Assembly: GCA_038373885.1 (NCBI GenBank)
Contig: JAWZYV010002471.1
Location: forward strand, 248,001 to 312,000
Direction: 5' to 3'
Length of the DNA: 64,000 nt
Origin: Cheiracanthium punctorium
Taxonomy: Eukaryota; Arthropoda; Arachnida; Araneae; Cheiracanthiidae
In this document: positions 45,651 to 58,000 of the stretch, piece after piece
Numbering within the stretch: the first letter of the stretch is position 1
Layout of the letters: every line of letters starts with the position of its first letter
Made by a program: the position numbers and the translations under genes
Notes under the pieces: model-generated
Told to the model about the DNA's origin: nothing
Databases searched by the model: none
The model's input: the letters and a program-made list of their open reading frames with translations, nothing else

Positions 45651-46803
45651 ACTGTAAAATATAGGGTGTTCATGAATAAATTTGTGGCAAAAGACTAATA
45701 AAGTTTCAACATCTCACTTATAAATCTGAATCTGTGCGCCATTCTCAACATAAACAAAATTCAAGTGAGATTCGAATTTAAACCATGGTATAAAATTATG
45801 GATGTTTAATCTACTTCTGTCTAATAAAAATAAGATGTATTCATTCTGATCCCCATAAATTTAACAATATCTACCAATATTTTTTATACTGGATTTTACA
45901 GCATTAGTTTTACAACAAATGTATCAGATTAGCAAAATTCGAGTATTTACACATATTATTGTTTAAACAAATATTTACCATTCTGATTTAATGAACTTTC
46001 GTTAAACTTACTTTTATTATTATTTTTTATATTTGATATAAATGCGACGGTTACCGAAAAATCCTTTTAAGTGCATACTCTTAAATGACGAAATTGTGCT
46101 TAAAGAAGTATTAAAGAGAAAATTATCTTTGCTTTCAAAGTATAACTTACCTAGGATATGATATTCAGGCAATACTTTTTTTTAAATAAAGGAGTAGCTG
46201 TTTAGTATCTACTTTATGCAACAATAAAAATAAGTCTTAGATCATTTATGAAAACACTTTTATGCGCGAACCATAATTTATTTTTCGCGATTATCTACTT
46301 TAGCGTTATTATTATTATTTTTTTGCATAAAATATTTTGGAACATTTTTAACAATCTTTTAGATGCTTTAAAAGTAGATGATATGGTAACAGCTGAAATT
46401 TTTTTGATCTAGGACATGAACTAGTTTTATTTCTTAAGAACAATATCTTGTTCAGGCAATGAGAGGCACTTTCTTAATTTTATTCGTAAAAAATCATATA
46501 CTTGAAATATATAGTTAGTATTATAATAAGCTTACTAAACTATTACTCTATGTTAGAATAGATTTTTTTCCCTTTAAAAGAGTGTCCAGAGAACCTTGCA
46601 TTCATTTTTTTTCTTTTAGATTTAGACGCCAAGTACGCGGGTCAGATTAAAATAGTACCGACTGTTTCTCATGAACAGAAGCTGATATGGGAGCTATACC
46701 GATACGAATATCTTTTGTGTGTTTTATAATAATAAGAAATATTATTTCTTTTGTAAGGGGAAAACATACTTCAAATTACTTTACCATAATTAAAAATTAT
46801 TAC
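45651..46803. other. AT-rich DNA without recognised features
   Basis: No coding motif or inverted repeat is recognised. Confidence 0.5.
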
Positions 46804-47150
46804 CATTCCAAAATAGCAGGGTTTAGCACTTTTTTGGCCAAATTTGGAAGACATTGCTAAGCTTGGTTCAGTTTTGAGAGCTTATTTTTTGTCACGAAAC
46901 TTGGTTATAAATTGACAAAAGTGGCCGACCGGGGCGATATTTGAAAATACTATGTCACAGGTATCGTATAACGAAAAATATTCCCATTGTAAAACTGCAG
47001 AGTTTAGCAATTTCTTGACAAATATGAAAGATATCGCCAAGCTGGGTTCAATTTTGGAAATTTATTATTTGGCGCTAAACTGGGTTGTAAATCACTAAAA
47101 AGTGGGTAGTCTTGACGACTTTTGACATCGACTACTATCGCGTCCACTGG
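46804..47150 (+). repeat. Diverged tandem dimer, period ~181 bp
   Basis: The two units (from 46804 and 46985) share, in order, gcagrgtttagca, ttggttcarttttg, ggttgtaaat and a gaygayttttga-like end. By eye they are about 65-70% similar, so the duplication is old. Confidence 0.65.
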
Positions 47151-48190
47151 CAACCTTTTAAAACATAATATGTCATTTCTTGATGAAAGTATCATCATAA
47201 CTTGACCAAATTAATATGGTACCACTTCTAAAGTAGCCACTTTTGAATAGAAAAAGAAGTGTCGAAACCCAAACCATGTTGTAAGAAATTATCGCTGAAC
47301 GTACATTCAACAACAACAGAAAGTATTGACCAATTGATAAGCTTACTCTGGTTTTAAGTTTGAATAAAACAAGAATAACGAAAAAATATTTAGTTTATGT
47401 GTCAGATGCAGTACATCCAGCCTACACAATATTTATAACTACGCTCTGATTATTAAAGAATCATCTATCTGGACAACCAACTTAATGGGACGAATTGAAG
47501 ACTAGTACACTGTGATTTCCTGGAAAGAGCGCTCGAAAGTGTAATATCTAACGAGCTAAGGGGGCCATGGTATTGGACTCTTCTTCTTACCTAAATAATT
47601 GCGGAATTTTGAATTTTTCCTTGAACATGTGTGCGTAAAAAAACTGTAAGTGCACATATGTTTGTTTAACTGTAGTTTTCTTTTTTTAAATTTGTTTAAA
47701 ATTTGTTTTTTAAAATTTGTTTTTAAAATTTGTCCGAAAGATACATTTCGGACATCCTAGATTTTCATATAGATACTGTAATACTATATCAGAAAGACTT
47801 GAATTGATAAATTTAAAGAGTTTGAAGATTAAGAATGAACAAATATATTAAAACATACTAAAACATAAATTGTTCGAAATTGTGTTTTAACTAAGTCATT
47901 TTTTTTAAAATTGTAACTAACGTGAGAACCAGCCATAACAATGTATTAGAACAAAATGTGCAACAACAATGCTTAATAATGCGCCTAACTAGGTCAAATA
48001 ATATTACCCAACAAAGAATTATTACAAGAAAAAACCTCAAAAAAGGTCTAAATTATCAGTTTTAAGGAGGAGAATACTTGACTAATCAATGTGTTAAAAC
48101 AACGTTCGCAAAGGTCTTTTACAATATGAAAGAATGTATTGTTGTGATAATCCAACAACACAACGTTAAAAAAGAGATTAAAATGAATAG
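47151..48190. other. AT-rich DNA without recognised features
   Basis: Short direct repeats of aaaatttgtttttt lie near 47690-47730. No gene is seen. Confidence 0.5.
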
Positions 48191-48674
48191 CGGGTGTCCC
48201 TAAACTTTGAGTACAAACTTGGAGGGAAGGTAGAGAACATCGTTAGGAATCATGATTGCACAGGAAGGCATGGGCGGAAATCGAGAGGTGTCGATGCACA
48301 CGAACCCTCGAGGTCGGCACGTGTGACTTTCCTCATTGTGATAGCTACCGACTTTCATACTTCTCTTTCAGAAAATTATCTACCACTAATACATTTTTCA
48401 ATTATTTAACGTTTGATTAAATCCAAATTTTTAATGTAAAATAAAACTGTAAAATAAATGTAAAATGAATGTTTGAATGCTGTGGTGGATATAACGTTCC
48501 AAAAGAACGTAAAAGTTGGCAGTTATGACAATGAAGAAGCCCCACGTGCCGACCTTGAGAGCTTGCACAGAGCGCCACCTGTCGATTTCTGCTCTTGCTT
48601 TCCTACGTAATTATGATTCCCAGTGATGCTGTCTACCTCATCTTTGAGTTTTTACATTGAATTCCGAGACACTC
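48191..48674. mobile_element. MITE with ~160-bp imperfect TIRs
   Basis: Inverted pairs are aggaatcatgattgcacagga / tcctacgtaattatgattcc and gaggtcggcacgtg / cacgtgccgacctt. The left end GGGTGTCCCTAAACTTTGAG is only weakly matched on the right. It carries gcgccacctgtcg, a word shared with other elements here. Confidence 0.75.
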
Positions 48675-49424
48675 GATGCAAGTAATGCAACAATAACAAT
48701 TCCGAACTCTGGTTTCATAAAACTCACATGATAAATAATGACCAACAACGGACAAAATCAAATTCAAATACATAAAGGGCAGCCAGATAAAACGAGACAG
48801 AATATTATAACGAGCATTAAAAGGAAATAAGTAACACAGGTAAGTGTGGGTATAAAAGTTCCTTCTATTTGAAATCAGAAAGGCGCAGTGAAAACATTCA
48901 ATGCATTGTGATTTGTCTGTGAGAAGGACTTGAAATGAAGTCAACGAGTATGTGTGCGTCCTGCAATACTCTAAACATAAACTTGGGAATGCGGCGTGCA
49001 GATCATTGTTTGATTTCATGAGGAAGGTGTATTAGGAAGTGAAACTCATGCCCAAATCTCTCCTGTGTAAGACGAACAGAGTTATGTCACTGTGCGTGTG
49101 TTTCAGTAGATGGCGTCATTCTCTTTCACCGTAATTCCCGCCCATGTCTTGCATAGGTTGTTTGAACTACGCTGGAGAAGTTTCCCTGGGAAACCCTTAC
49201 ATATTCCCTACACAGTCCACATAATTCTCCAGATGATTTCCATATTTTTGGAACCCTGAATGGGCCATCGGTTTGCTTCGGACGACGAGAGACAAACTCA
49301 GGCCCGAGGGTGGATATCTGCCGGGCCCTCACCCCACCCCCCACCAAAAAAAATAGATAAAAGAGAATACATGACGTCAGCAATCCAGTTTCGTTTAGAA
49401 TCTCGTCTCGTCTTTACTTATTCC
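48675..49424. other. Unassigned sequence with GC-rich patch
   Basis: A GC-rich patch at 49297-49345 (caggcccgagg, cacccc runs) resembles a hAT-type end but no partner was firmly found. The word agtagatggcgtca lies at 49104. Confidence 0.4.
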
Positions 49425-49945
49425 CAGGCCCGGACTGGTTCTCCTGGGGGCCTCGGCTAGAGATTTAAAAGGGGCCTTTTCAGGAGCCGATTTGTCGATT
49501 TGGGATCCCTGGGCAAAAGCTTCATTGGGGGGCCCCCTCTTTCGAAAACTTTTTTCAAAATTTACAAATTTTTAAAGAACAATTTGGGGACCGGGCGCTT
49601 GCTCCAAATGTCCTCCCGGAAATCAGGCCCTGCCTTTTACTGAGGAATTTAGAGGAAATAGAATATTAGAATAGGTAATATTTGAAAATTAGGCATACGC
49701 GCGCCTAAAAATCACATTTAACTATTTTAGAGATTTAGGGGTCCCTGACTTTACGGGGGGGGCCCTTGCGTCGCGGGGTTTCTGGGATCCTCCGCTGCGT
49801 CACTGCGTTACATTGCTGGAAAATAAATAATCAAATTACTCTTATTATAAAGTTGTATATCCACTTTTGAATGCCTCTCCGGGGCCCCCTTTGGCCTGGG
49901 GCCCTCGGCGATCGCCGACCAGCCGACCTGGCCAGTCCGGGCCTG
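49425..49945. mobile_element. hAT-type non-autonomous element (521 bp)
   Basis: The ends CAGGCCCGGACTGG and CCAGTCCGGGCCTG are exact inverses. The flanks CTTATTCC and CTTATTCA match at seven of eight positions. The interior is unusually GC-rich near both ends, with several GGGGCC/GGCCCC blocks. No transposase is seen. Confidence 0.88.
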
Positions 49946-50199
49946 CTTATTCAGTCGGTGTTGGTTTTCGCGAATTCTATTTCTGTCTATACAGAAATTT
50001 TTTTTGAAAGTTTAGCCCGAGTCCCTATACAACACGGGCCCGGGGAGAATCCCCCTCTTCCCACCCCCCACCTTCTCGACAGGCCTGGGTACAACTAAGA
50101 TAGACAGCCGCAAACATTTTTTCTATCAATGCAATGATCACCTATCTCACATAGGGATAAATATATTAAAATGATTATTTTAATGTTAACGTGATTACT

Positions 50200-51060
50200 T
50201 TTGAAATAATAAACTGTCTATACTTAACTGTTTTTCCAACTGTCTCGTTTTCCTTTGACTGCCCCTTATGTGGCATAAAATGTATTACAAAATAATACTA
50301 AAAAATATGTTGAATTCATATAAGAAAAGTACAAATTGTTCAAAAAATGCTCTCCAATGAGCTAACTATGTCAAACACAGTATTGTAAAAATATAATAAC
50401 ATAATGTAAACAATGAGTTATCGCAAAGTGAAATAATATGTCAACAATGTTTTAGAATTAAATCATGCAACGAATCTAACACAATGGTGTAGATAAATAT
50501 AAACCAAGAAATGCCTACACCAGCCTCAAACAATAATCTCAACAGAGCGAAGCAATGTCATAGAAGCATGTCCAACATTGGAACAAAACAAAGACAAATT
50601 AAATCCCATAACAATGTATGCCTATGAAATAATGATAAATAAGTAGCACAAGAATAGGAAACAATTAACTAAATAGTGTTTAAAATACTCTCTGGGCTTA
50701 TACAGTGTCACAAAATGCGGAATAATAATGTATAACAAAACAATTTTAAACAATGGAGAGTGAACGTAAGGGCGTGTTACAATCCTAAATTGTGGTTCCA
50801 ATAACGTCAAACAACGAAGAAAGCAGTATCTCACAATTACCAAAATCAAAGTCATATAATATGCCATAACAGTGCTAAAACAATCCCAATCAAATGTATT
50901 TAAAAGAAGATATGTGACAGTTCCGGTCTGAGAGTATTACAAAAAGCACTCAACAACAAAAAAAGTGTTTGAATGTAAAATTACAAATAATGTTGCCCTG
51001 ATGACAGTTTGAAGTTACTATTGTAAAGCATGCTTAAATAGGCTCTGGAATATTACAAAA
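50200..51060 (+). repeat. Strand-skewed A-rich block with recurrent ACAATG words
   Basis: The plus strand is rich in A and poor in T runs. ACAATG or close variants recur many times (for example near 50412, 50437, 50483, 50612, 50752). A similar but weaker pattern lies at 47930-48190. It may be an old degenerate satellite. Confidence 0.4.
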
Positions 51061-52536
51061 CATGTTTCATACATCTTTAAATACGTTTGCATTTTTTCAA
51101 ACTTGACTGAATTTCACCCTTTCTCAATAAACTCTCCACAAAAAGATTTTTTTTCAAAATTATCATAAGAAATCGCACTTAGTTTCAAGAAAAAATTCCC
51201 TCACCGATATGGATTAGTTGTTAAGTAAGTGCAAAATGCGTACGTAAAATTTTATCTAATAAGTTGTGATTATATATATGTAGGAAGCCTATATAATGTA
51301 ACTAAAGATTCTCACAATTTACTTTCATATCTTTTGTCTCAAAATATCTAATAACAACCAGAACTTCGTGAAACTATTTCAAAAATAAGCTTAATTGCCA
51401 CTAATGAAAATATGCAAGACGAGAAAACGAACCATCGAATTTTAATTTTAGAAGTAAATCTATTTTAATAAAGTATTTGTGAGATAATTAGTCAGTTGAG
51501 TTTTCGGTTTAGAGTAGAATAAACTCCCCATAAGGACACAGCATTTTTGATCTCAAAAATATGAATGCAATTTAATTTCATGGAGATTCAGGCTAGGTAA
51601 ATTCTAACGAAAAAAAGAGTAATTTTGTTTGCAAGCCTTTGGCAATTTTCTAATTAAACGGAAATTTCCGTGGATGATCTTCATATTCTTTAATTACTCA
51701 TATTAGTACAATTAAAAAGAAATTTCCTAGAGAATTCTACTGCATTTTAATTAATTGGTTCTCATTAATGGCTAAAATATTAATGAGGAAGTATTATAGC
51801 TTGATTATGTTTAGGCTTAAATGCCGACGATTTCATGGTTTAAGCTTTAACGTGTAGTGGGGTCAGGAAAAGTTTTTGAGTTCTAATTGACTTATAGGCA
51901 AAAGAAAATCAGCATCTTACGGTAGTAAATATTCTCTTGTGTATAGCAATTTGTTCATTTGAAAAAATAACACAAATTTTGATAATTTAATGGAGACCCT
52001 ATACTTTTACCTCGCACTCAAATCTCGGTATAGTGAATTTTAAGAGGCTGAAGTTCAATTTCTCTATTCTTGAAATCTCTTCTTATTGAAACGGAATAGT
52101 TATCGATGATCTATTAATAGAAATGTATTTATTCGTTGATCTGAAATATTTACAATAGTGAAGACCGTTGTACAGAAATTTTACGTTTTCGGATTAAATA
52201 TGCGAAAGAAGTATAATACATACATTTTTATTCGTTTACAAGGATTAGTATATGAGTTTATAACAATTGAAAATTGATATAGCTAATGTAATATAAACTA
52301 GGTACCACTTCCCCAATTTTCGTAGATACATATGACTCATCATGAATACATACATGTACTTGACTGAAACGCAATACAAGTATGTCCAATTAATCTATTT
52401 TTAATAATTAGAATGACCTGTTTGCCAAAATGAGATAAATGTAAAAAGTGACACTTACGTATATCTGGATTTTTTGTTTTCTAAGCACAAGTAAAAAAGA
52501 TGGAAGTTTGACATAAAAATTAAATCTATATATATA
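51061..52536. other. AT-rich DNA without recognised features
   Basis: No gene or complete element is recognised; a TA microsatellite lies just before the next element. Confidence 0.5.
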
Positions 52537-52538
52537 TA

Positions 52539-53134
52539 CAGGATGTCCATTAAATAAGTCATCTATTTTGTACGTAAATAAGAACATCACGATTTGAGAT
52601 AAAAATGCATTGTTTGCTGCATTTTTATTGGAAACCATTAATTTTCGAAAAATACATTTTGTTCAAATAGTTCTAACTATCACCACTAGATGGCTGATAG
52701 CTAAAAACTAAGTAGCAATTATCACAATATAGCCGCGCTTTGCAACAATAACATGACACAGTCGCAGAAAAAAATTTGCACATACACGTGACAATGTATT
52801 AGTCGAAAGGCCTCAAATGCGTTAGAGGCGTAATGTTCCACGTCTGCGAGAGTTTGTGGATTTTGCAGGTACACGTGCCACTTTAATGTGTCCGCACAGA
52901 AGTAAATCACACGCATTCAAATCACATGAAAAAACTCAAGAACGAATGACTGATAGCAATCTAGCCAACGGGGACATGAGCGCCATCTGGTGGCGATATT
53001 TGGAATTACTTGAGCAAAATGTATTTTTCGAAGTTTATTGAATTCTAATAAAAGTGCTGCAAACGGCGCATTTTTATCTCAAAACGTGTACTTATTTACG
53101 TTCAAAATGGGTCACTCATTTAATGGACACCCTG
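52539..53134. mobile_element. Mariner-type MITE (596 bp) with ~165-bp TIRs
   Basis: The ends are CAGGATGTCCATTAAATAAG and, inverted, CAGGGTGTCCATTAAATGAG, with TA on both sides (52537-52538 and 53135-53136). TIRs extend through gagataaaaatgc and gaaaaatacattttg and end at ccactagatggc / gccatctggtgg. The ~260-bp interior shows no recognisable transposase. Confidence 0.9.
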
Positions 53135-53579
53135 TAGATGTGCATTATTTAAATTCTTCATTTTATTCTAACTGTAAGATTCTTACAGTTTTACGCTTTT
53201 CATGCACATACTTGAAAGTGACATTACTTCTTTATGACTCCAATAGTATATCCGTAATGCTATCGGAAATTTTAGGTGCTTTCTTTAAATATAGATCAGG
53301 AAAAGCGGCGAGAATTGATTGAATTTTGACTGGTAAACGTTGTAAAAACAACGCGATCATGAGAGTATTTGGAACACAGTGCTTTTCATATTACGAGGCA
53401 ATTCTGAGGACTTAAGCAGACCCACATTTTCACAGTAGATGGCTAATTTCCTGTTGAAGCTTTCTCTAGAATGATTTATGACCAACGTGCTCAATTTTGC
53501 ATACGGGTTGCTGTCGTTTGGTTTCATCAAGATGTCTCCGTCTAAAGATGCATTATCTGGCGGTAGTTGCGATACTACA

Positions 53580-53690
53580 AAATTACACTTAGTAATTGAA
53601 GGAGTAATGGCTTGAGGTTTTGTCGGCTCAAAATTCAGGTATTGGATCAGTGTTCCCTTCTGTCATGCCGGTATAAATGTACATTTGCTA
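53580..53690 (+). pseudogene. Possible Tc1-like transposase scrap
   Basis: The frame reads VIEGVMA-stop-GFVGSKFRYWI, which resembles the SVMVWG motif with the tryptophan codon turned into a stop. Only this short stretch is suggestive. Confidence 0.25.
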
Positions 53691-54425
53691 AATACGCAGT
53701 AAATCACAGATATAATTGGCGACTTTAAATCAGATAATAATGTGCTAAATCTGTGCCTGTTTGGGGAAAATTTTATAGCTGAAGGAAAAAAAGTGAAAGA
53801 AATGTTATTTTTAAAAGAAAAATAAAATAAAAATAATAAAAATAATGAATTTAAAAAAAAAAATAAAAATAATGAAATAAAAAAAGGCAGAGTGACGTTA
53901 CTGTTCATTGTATGTCATCTATTTTTATGATTATTGGATTATGAAAAGATAATTAATTATTCATTTTAAAGAAATGTCCCCAACCTTAATTTTTTGTATT
54001 TGTATTTCTCATTTATTTTTATTACAAACTTATCTGGTGTAATATTAATATCTTGGAATTAATGCACTTTACTCTTTGTTCACAGTACATAACTGTAAGT
54101 TTTAAGCATTTGAAACTTAAAAAAATAATCAGTAGAAAAATTTCCTCCTTGTTAGGTATTTCCAGTTTATATAATAAAAATAAATAAAATATTTTAAATT
54201 ATTTTTTTCCTTAATGCTTTTTAAGTGATATAAAACAAGAATGTGCTTTTTCAGGCCAGAATAACTTTTACTACTATGTTTTTGTACATGGTCATAATTA
54301 CTCCACTTTTTTAAAAGAACTGTGGGGTAGTTACGACCACGGATTTCAAAATATGAAACTATCTTATAAAAAGGGAAACATATCGAAAGTTTCTAAATAC
54401 ATTATTAACGAACTTTTAAATATGA
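53691..54425. other. AT-rich DNA with A-rich low-complexity run
   Basis: An A-rich run of aataaa-type words lies at about 53800-53885. Nothing else is recognised. Confidence 0.5.
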
Positions 54426-54565
54426 ACTAGCGGCTACCCGCGACTTCGTCCGCGTCGGCTTTATAATTAGGTCCCGAAACGAAGCATGTGTGAATAACAA
54501 ATATGTTTGCGACTAAAGAAACTGCATTTAAATATTATTTGCTTTTTACTTATTTTAAATGAAGT
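54426..54565 (+). repeat. Truncated head of an element related to the macrosatellite unit
   Basis: It starts ACTAGCGGCTACCCGCG, with a small hairpin around CTTCG (CGCGACTTCGTCCGCG). It stops after about 140 bp where the first full unit begins. The head type differs from that of the units. Confidence 0.6.
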
Positions 54566-55239
54566 ACTAACTGCTTGCCCGTTCTCCGCACGGTGGGAAA
54601 CGAATATTTTCCTCACACATATAATTCGAATTAAACCCAGTAATACGGAATCTCAAAACGTCAAAAGAATAATTAAATCGTGACTAAACGTTGACGTCAT
54701 GAGTGCAAATCTGAGATGATTGCAACCTGATGACACAAAAACTTCGTCAGTGTCACTGGCGATCAAAAAAGAAGATCTTTACGGTATGCAAATGAAACTT
54801 CTCTCTTTCGAAAAATGCCTGATTTCTACATCATATAATTTTGTTTTTTAAGCTTAATTATAGCATTTAATATATACCGGATGAATAAATTACATGATGT
54901 TGACAACTATTTTATTTTATCTTGCATTTCCTAAAGCGTGGACAATGCATTAGCGCAGTTATTTTGCAGATGACTTTATTGAATTTCACCTAAATTAACA
55001 AAACCTACATAAAATAATAGATGCACCACGTACGTTATAAGCCAAAATTGCACACAGTTTTCCTGAAAATCGTCACATTTCAAATGAAAACATTTGTGAC
55101 GTAACTTCTGCGATAAAGTTTATCACCCTTACTAAACTCTTAATGCAGTATCACACTTGTTACATAAAACTGACGTTGGTCTCAGTGTCAACTCGCACAA
55201 AATAAATAACTAATTTCATGTTTTATTTTTAACAATTTA

Positions 55240-55569
55240 CAGTAGACCCCTTCATAACACGGGTCTACAACACGAATTCGTAGAACACGGCGAAAAAATT
55301 GTGATCGTTTTCGTGTAACACGTTAAAAGAGACTCGTACAACACGGTAAATTGAGACATATGTTCTGATATTATGACGCTTTAGCTCCTGTAATTAACAT
55401 AACTTTTGAATGGCAATACCAAACATCATTGTATTTCTACGGGGTGCAAATAAGTTTTGCCGCGATTATCCCGCGCAATCCGCACTCCAGGTGGAGTATA
55501 GCACAGGACCCGTACAACACGGATTCCTATAACACGGAACGTATCTACCGTGTTATAGGGAATCTACTG
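55240..55569. mobile_element. pogo-like MITE in unit 1 (330 bp)
   Basis: The left end CAGTAGACCCCTTCATAACA and right end (tgttatagggaatctactg) are inverted repeats with TA on both sides. AACACGG/CCGTGTT words repeat inside. The same insertion is in unit 3 but not in unit 2. Confidence 0.88.
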
Positions 55570-55767
55570 TAGTTGCATAGTGTCAAATTCAAAAGAAAAT
55601 TCTAGGTTGCCGTATTTAGTAATATTTCATCTCACCTTGGTGGCAAATATCCGAACTGTATCAAAAGTAAACCTTACAAAATTTTTAATTCTGTATAATC
55701 CTCGAAAAAACTTCGGTGTTTACCATCTACGACGGTTTTTCATGACGTGACAACTTATGCTTGCGTG

Positions 55768-55934
55768 CAGTGGTGTTGCCAAGGAGGGGATAGGGGGTCA
55801 CAACCCCTCATGAGGAGTTTTTTGCCATACAAAATGTATATTCTTCACTCCCTTATCACACACGCGTATACATACATTTATGTGAGCTGCAGTAGTCGTA
55901 ACACCCCCATGAAAAATTTCTGCCTACGTCACTG
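55768..55934 (+). mobile_element. hAT-type MITE in unit 1 (167 bp)
   Basis: The left end CAGTGGTGTTGCCAAGG and the right end CCTACGTCACTG are imperfect inverses. The flanks CTTGCGTG and CTAGCGCC match at five of eight bases. It is the same family as 44858-45023. Confidence 0.8.
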
Positions 55935-56066
55935 CTAGCGCCTAATTGATGATTTTTCTTTTCATGTATCAGTGATCAATATACTTCAGGATGAGAATCT
56001 CCATTGAAAAAAATTTTTTCTAAAAAATCTGACCCCAGAAAACTCTGATTAACACAGTGGGGTTAC

Positions 56067-56241
56067 CATGGGCCCAACCCAGAAAAAAATTTCGGCTGGG
56101 GGGGTGTACAGAAATTAAATTTATACATTCATAAAAGATGAAAAAGGCCCAATTTTTCACACAAACGCTTCATTATTATTGTTTTGTTAACAAAATTTTA
56201 GATTTCGGGGGGGGGACCCTGGTCCCCCCGGGTACGGCCTG
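56067..56241. mobile_element. 175-bp hAT-like insertion unique to unit 1
   Basis: GGGGTTAC is duplicated exactly at 56059-56066 and 56242-56249. Unit 3 has one copy of GGGGTTAC (62138-62145) with the same flanks, a clean empty site. The ends CATGGGCCC and (inverted) CAGGCCGTACCC are only loosely alike. The interior has G-runs near the right end. Confidence 0.9.
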
Positions 56242-57934
56242 GGGGTTACACAAATACGCGCCGGACATACGCTGTTGTTTATGTCCGGAGGAGCATGTAC
56301 ATTAGTGCTTGTGTATTGCTCCGGATAATCTGCCAGCAAGGCAGCAGAAATTGACATAAAAATGGCACCCACACGCGAAGGAAATAAAATTAAAGGTATA
56401 TAGAATTACATGAAAACTTCGATTATTTTTAAAGTGCATGCCTCTTACAGTTCTATTTGTTTCACATTTGATGCGTTTTCACTTTTACGAGTCTTAAAAG
56501 CTGTAGAAATGAGTGGTTTCACTTAATTGTTAAATTTAATAACTTAAGTGGCAACAATGGATTCCGTTGCTACGGAAACTATAGAAATGGAACATGAAAT
56601 GAGTTATTTATGTTTACTTTGCTAGAACTGCCATATTGGTGTCAATAACGCCACCAGTCGATGCCAAATAGCTCAAATCACAAATTAAACTTGACACTAA
56701 AGGCAATTCGCAATACCCTGTTTGGCGGAATTAAAAAAAAAAATATCTATGCATACGCTAGTGACATCGGCTCATCTCAATTGTGGAATGGAATTAATAA
56801 TATGTACAGAGTTGCACTACATTTCAATATTTTTCGCCAACTTTGCTAAGAAATGTACTAAAGTAGGAATCAACATACATTTCAATTCGTAAACAAAAAA
56901 TATATTAGACAGTATTAATTACGCCTTTCTAACAGCTTTTAGTAAAAGAAACTTCCGTAGCGCTGCTTTAACAAATAAGAATCAATTATTTATTACACAG
57001 TACTTCGATCGCCAAATGCCAATATACACCATTTTGCGAGATTTTTTTGTTTTCAGGAAATCATTCGAAGCATTGATTTAACAGCAATCAAAATGGGAAA
57101 TAGTTATCTATCATTTATATGGTCGATCGCCAAAATTTAATGCAGGCATATTATTGATAAGTAGCAGTTATTTAAATTATTGTTAACTATAACGGGTTTT
57201 AATCACCGTTAACTACCATGTACAAAATGAGAGAATTTCAATTTTCTGAAATTTGGCGGAATTCCTCTAACTTAAATTAGTTTACTTAATTTGGTGAAAA
57301 TTCTATAGATCGTTTAAAATCGCCTTAATAACTGCATTATTTCTGTATGAAAAATCGAAGTATAGCGCCGTAAAATTTATACTTGTTATTAAAAATGCTA
57401 TTTCGTTACGCTCCCAGTAATTTGCGCCAAGCCCAAAACTGTACAAATCGGTAGAACCTATTACTTTCTCAAAATCGCCAAATGAGCCATTTTTTTTTTC
57501 GGCCAATCTAAAAAATATGCATATTAGTCTCGGAAATCTCTCAATCCCTTATTCTTTTACACATAAAAAACATTGAATTCCAGCTCTGATTTAACATGAA
57601 CGCAATATTTTAATTAAAAAATAACTTTGTAAATAGTCTAAACAGAAAAAAATCATTATTCTTTTATTTTTACTGCAGGAGTCTAAATAATTTAATAAAA
57701 TAGCCAAGCATGGCAACCTCGATGCTTATTTCTCACTTTTTTGACTACAGGGGTTACAATCACGGAATTGCGGAGAGCAAAAATTAGCGTTTTTGATGGG
57801 GTTTTTTATTAATATCTCCTAAACTAATTCGAATTTCTAAATTTAAATTAGCGGAGGTTCTTTCTCGAAATTTTCTGAATTCGTGGATACCTCGTTCGAA
57901 ACTCAACTACCAGCCGTTTAGGAGGAGATGATGT

Positions 57935-57936
<2 letters not shown>

Positions 57937-57970
<34 letters not shown>
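57937..57970. repeat. (CA)n microsatellite at end of unit 1
   Basis: About 17 CA units occupy the place where units 2 and 3 have ACAGACAGACAGAC-type runs. Confidence 0.95.
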
Positions 57971-57974
<4 letters not shown>

Positions 57975-58000
57975 AACGCGCACAGATTTTAATAGTATAG

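Larger units (their letters stand above)
54566..58000 (+). repeat. Macrosatellite unit 1 (3435 bp)
   Basis: The unit starts ACTAACTGCTTGCCCG and ends with a CA microsatellite plus cgcacagattttaatagtat. Landmarks in order: gtgacgtaacttctgcgat (~55096), a pogo-type MITE, a hAT-type MITE, a 175-bp insertion, ggattccgttgctacgga (~56560), ctttgctagaactgcca (~56619), gaaatttggcggaatt (~57249) and catggcaacctcgatgctta (~57709). No conserved open frame spans the units. Confidence 0.93.

Noticed and set aside
53663..53908. Phenylalanine/leucine-rich frame, minus strand
   Set aside because: It is a translation of an A-rich low-complexity run, not a membrane protein.
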